Of a stretch of DNA of 64,000 bases, positions 61,301-64,000 are shown one piece after another. Source of the DNA: Pomacea canaliculata. Its lineage: Eukaryota > Mollusca > Gastropoda > Architaenioglossa > Ampullariidae. The notes below the pieces were generated by a model. That model did no database searches and was not told the origin of the DNA. It was given only the letters and a program-made list of their open reading frames with translations. Position 1 is the first letter of the stretch; each line of letters starts with the position of its first letter. Location: positions 9,142,007 to 9,206,006 of the forward strand of contig NC_037592.1 in NCBI RefSeq assembly GCF_003073045.1. Reading direction: 5' to 3'. The translations under genes were made by a program, and so were the position numbers.

Positions 61301-64000
61301 CAAGATAATAGATAATAGTAAGGAATTTAACAGTGCAGTGCCTTCAAGCTGACATATGAAATTGTGATTATTTTCCCTTTATCATCTCTTCAAAGGGATT
61401 TTGGATAAACAGTATGATTTGGTTTTGCCACAGGTATCAATGTTTCACATCAGAAGCCGCATGTCGAGAGCGGAGAAGGTTTCGAGATGTGAAGAACTAC
61501 AGTCCGACAAACTTTACAGTTCGCATGCTAATCTGTAATGAAGTCAGATAACCTATAATGTCATATGTCAGGCACAGTGACAGAATAAATTCAGACTATT
61601 TTCTTCCTACTGTTTCCGGGAATGAGAATTGACCTGCTGACCTGTTTTGCAAATTGCTTCCATCATGGCTATACGTAGCGTAGTTTGCTGCCATATTTCA
61701 CCAGCTTTGCAGTATTTTAGCTTCCCGATGCATTGTGTGAATTGTTGGTAATTATTGCTGGCAACAGAGGTGACAGTTAATACAGTGAGAAGCTGACCAC
61801 ATTAAATAACAAGAGTTTTTAACTTCTCAAGAAAAGCGCTGATAAAATCCATCTTTCACTGGAGAAAGAAACCAGCTGACCCGACAGACTGCTAAACATC
61901 GGATGATAATCAACACAAGAAAAGACAAGCTTATCAAAGATGATTTGTTATGCTGCTTGTAGAAAACAGAATCAGGAATAATTTCAGCAAATAATGCACA
62001 TTTCACAGTAAAGATACTGTGTTAAATAGCAAGCGATAGGTATCTAAAAAGTTTATTTTAAGAACAGAAACACTTTCTTTTACCTTAACTATAAAAAGTG
62101 CTCATAATGCAAAGACAAAAGCATTTTGATGTAACTTTATATACTTTTTTCCAGAGTCAGCCAAGTTCCTGAGAATGATGCTGATGCTTTGGTGACTCCT
62201 AAAAAGAATGGCGACGATGTGAATGGAAGAATACGTACCACATTTTGGTGATATTGTTGACTTCGGAGATTAAATCTGCATCACAGAGGCACTTTCCAAT
62301 TTAAGGAAACATTGCGTTTCTGAAAATTAAATAATGTAGTGAGAGAGAGAGAAGGAGCATTGGATAGATATTTGTGCTCTATTATCATAAGATGGACAAG
62401 GACAGTCTTGGTTAGGGACAGACTAGTGGTAGGCTAGGTATACCCCAACAAGGTTTTGATTGGTTTGTCAGTTATTATTAAGCGAACGAGGCGCTGATAT
62501 ATGGTGAGTGCATGCGGCGCATCGTGGACATGAAGACTAAGGGCTGTACTGCGTATTTATCACTCCAGAGTCGGAAACGGTTATCGCCCATCTCTACCGA
62601 CAGGCTTTATATTTTTAATAAAGGACAGATGTCGACGTGCTTGTTATCGCACACACACTCACACACAGATGTCGAGCTTTTGCGGAGCATCTTACTTGTC
62701 ATGGTCTGTCTTCCCATGTGTGTGCAGGACTTGTACTATGTATATATATATAAGGAATTATCTCCGACTAGAAACCACGACTTCTCAGGCCATAACGCAT
62801 TTGCCACTTTTCTCTCGGATTATGTTATTTTACACAGGAAGATCAACAGCACAGACATTAGGACTCCATAGAGAGACTGAGAGTGTTAAGACGTCAACCA
62901 ATAAGTTAAGTTGGATTAAAAACTAATTAATTTATTATGTGTACAAAGGTGACCTGGTTTGTTTGACCTCTTTCTGTGCATGGTAATGTTTAGAGGCATG
63001 CGTTTGAAAACAGGTGAGAAAAGCAGAGGGAGTTATTCGCTTATTATATTTTCATAAAGTAATGAGTATTGGGTATTTAGAAAAATACATCCTACTATTT
63101 CTTCAACGGTTAGATACGGAAGGGTGGGAGAGAGTGTCTTTGAGAAATAGTATCTGTAATCGAAACTTAACCACATCATTAGAAATAAAACCTATTTGCT
63201 CCCCACTAATCTTTAAAAGCATTGGAGAACCAAACATCTGTGTTTTTAATGTCTATATAATTTTAGTAAAGCGGCATAGAAAAAAATCGGTAATAAATAT
63301 AATTTAAATAAACTACGATCTCTACCTATGCATAGGTTGTTGCTACATATCTTTAAAATATTCGGTACAACAATGACATTTCCAATTCACTCGTTTTTTG
63401 ACTGTTTGGTTACAGTGAGTATTACTTTTTGAACAGTAGCTATCGTAGGTCCACCGAAGACTATCTATCTCTCTCTTGATAGCTTGATCGTTGCGACAGT
63501 TGGGCATGGTGTTGTTCACACAGAGCAAAAGGCTTGGGTAATAACTGTTGACATAGTTAGAGTAAGGGTTAATGCTGACAGAAGCTGTCAATGATTACAG
63601 TTAAATCAACAGCAGAAAAATATTAAAACAAAGTTGTTTAAAGAGCATTAAATAAACGATTAGTCCTATAGTCATAATCTGATTTACACATAAAGCAAGT
63701 ATACACGTAGTCAAGCCGACAGTCACATTCTCTCCCTCTCACAAGTGTGCTTTTTCAAGGTAGCATACAAGACAGACCAGGGTACAAACTACATTTATTT
63801 CTAGCGACTGCATATAACCTGCTGATACAAAGATTCGGTCATGTTACATGTTATGCCAAGAGCAGAAACATCAGAAGTCGATGGATTGACTCCTAATTCG
63901 AGAAAAAGTCCCACAGTGCAGTAGAGAAGTTTTATAGTGTAAGAGAGAGAGAATGGGGAAACGAAATAAAAGAAAAAAACTGACGTGCACAATATTTCCA
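58338..64000 (-). pseudogene. Gene F: recent duplicate of gene E with frame breaks, cut by the window edge
   Basis: Exons in the window: 63985-64000 (3' end of exon 2), 63426-63544, 62239-62319, 61642-61757, 61041-61143, 60553-60662, 60010-60184, 59274-59389, 58890-58928, 58338-58438. Most are near-identical to gene E, including unit 3 (PRFQCLTKNTRKC), unit 4 (CENIQRC, NPGTWC) and the linker DTHVSNESGIPKS. Exon 4 is 81 nt instead of 82, so the frame meets a stop within that exon. Exon 6 is 12 nt longer than in E and adds a cysteine. In the last exon a one-base loss replaces the E ending with a longer tail that keeps VVSLLMAALLSL and adds about ten residues. The splice sites look sound. It may be a young pseudogene, or the exon 4 shift may be a sequencing error. 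Exon 1 lies beyond the right edge. Confidence 0.65.
59910..59987. repeat. (CAAA)n then (CCAA)n microsatellite in intron 8 of gene F
   Basis: About 16 CAAA units followed by a few CCAA. The same intron of gene E (50565-50605) has a shorter interrupted version. Confidence 0.93.

Overview
This window is animal nuclear DNA: AT-rich, intron-dense, with GT-AG introns, AATAAA signals, microsatellites, LINE tails and hAT/TTAA DNA elements. The repeat types and the style of a lineage-specific gene array suggest an invertebrate, most likely a mollusc (inference). No prokaryotic or RNA genes were recognised.

The main content is a head-to-tail array of at least six paralogous genes, all on the minus strand. 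I call them A to F by rising coordinate. They encode secreted or surface cysteine-rich proteins of a family I cannot name. Each starts with a short signal-peptide exon ending in phase 1. Exon pairs follow (phase 1 to 2, then 2 to 1), each pair coding one repeat unit of about 63-97 residues. Four units make a module with 7, 7, 6 and 6 cysteines.

Two classes exist. A, B and C are the long class. B has two complete modules (8 units, 18 exons, 666 residues, 52 cysteines) and a short polar tail, so it looks secreted. C matches it exon by exon but has a one-base frameshift in exon 8. Only exons 1-2 of A are inside the window. D, E and F are the short class: one module, a small Ser/Thr-bearing linker exon and a hydrophobic C-terminus resembling a GPI-anchor signal. 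E is intact (367 residues). D is intact but lost two exons in frame and duplicated its linker exon (286 residues). F carries frame breaks and runs off the right edge.

Layout: 1-1.4 kb, 5' end of A; 2.1-5.5 kb, 3' flank of B, duplicated at 23.7-26.0 kb behind C; 5.5-17.4 kb, gene B; 17.4-23.7 kb, intergenic with a broken repetitive ORF family, two LINE fragments and a stray copy of a short-class 3' flank; 26.0-40.1 kb, gene C; 40.1-42.5 kb, intergenic with a decayed LINE; 42.5-46.9 kb, gene D; 49.0-54.9 kb, gene E; 58.3-64 kb, gene F. E and F are a recent tandem duplication including about 0.7 kb of 3' flank. B and C are an older one. Introns hold two near-identical hAT MITEs with perfect 8-bp target duplications, a 2.7-kb TTAA-flanked element, and an old integrase-type element fragment.

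The function is unknown. Signal peptides, even cysteine numbers, many N-glycosylation sequons, rapid copy-number change and the secreted/anchored split fit extracellular recognition, reproductive or defence proteins, but nothing in the sequence decides between these.
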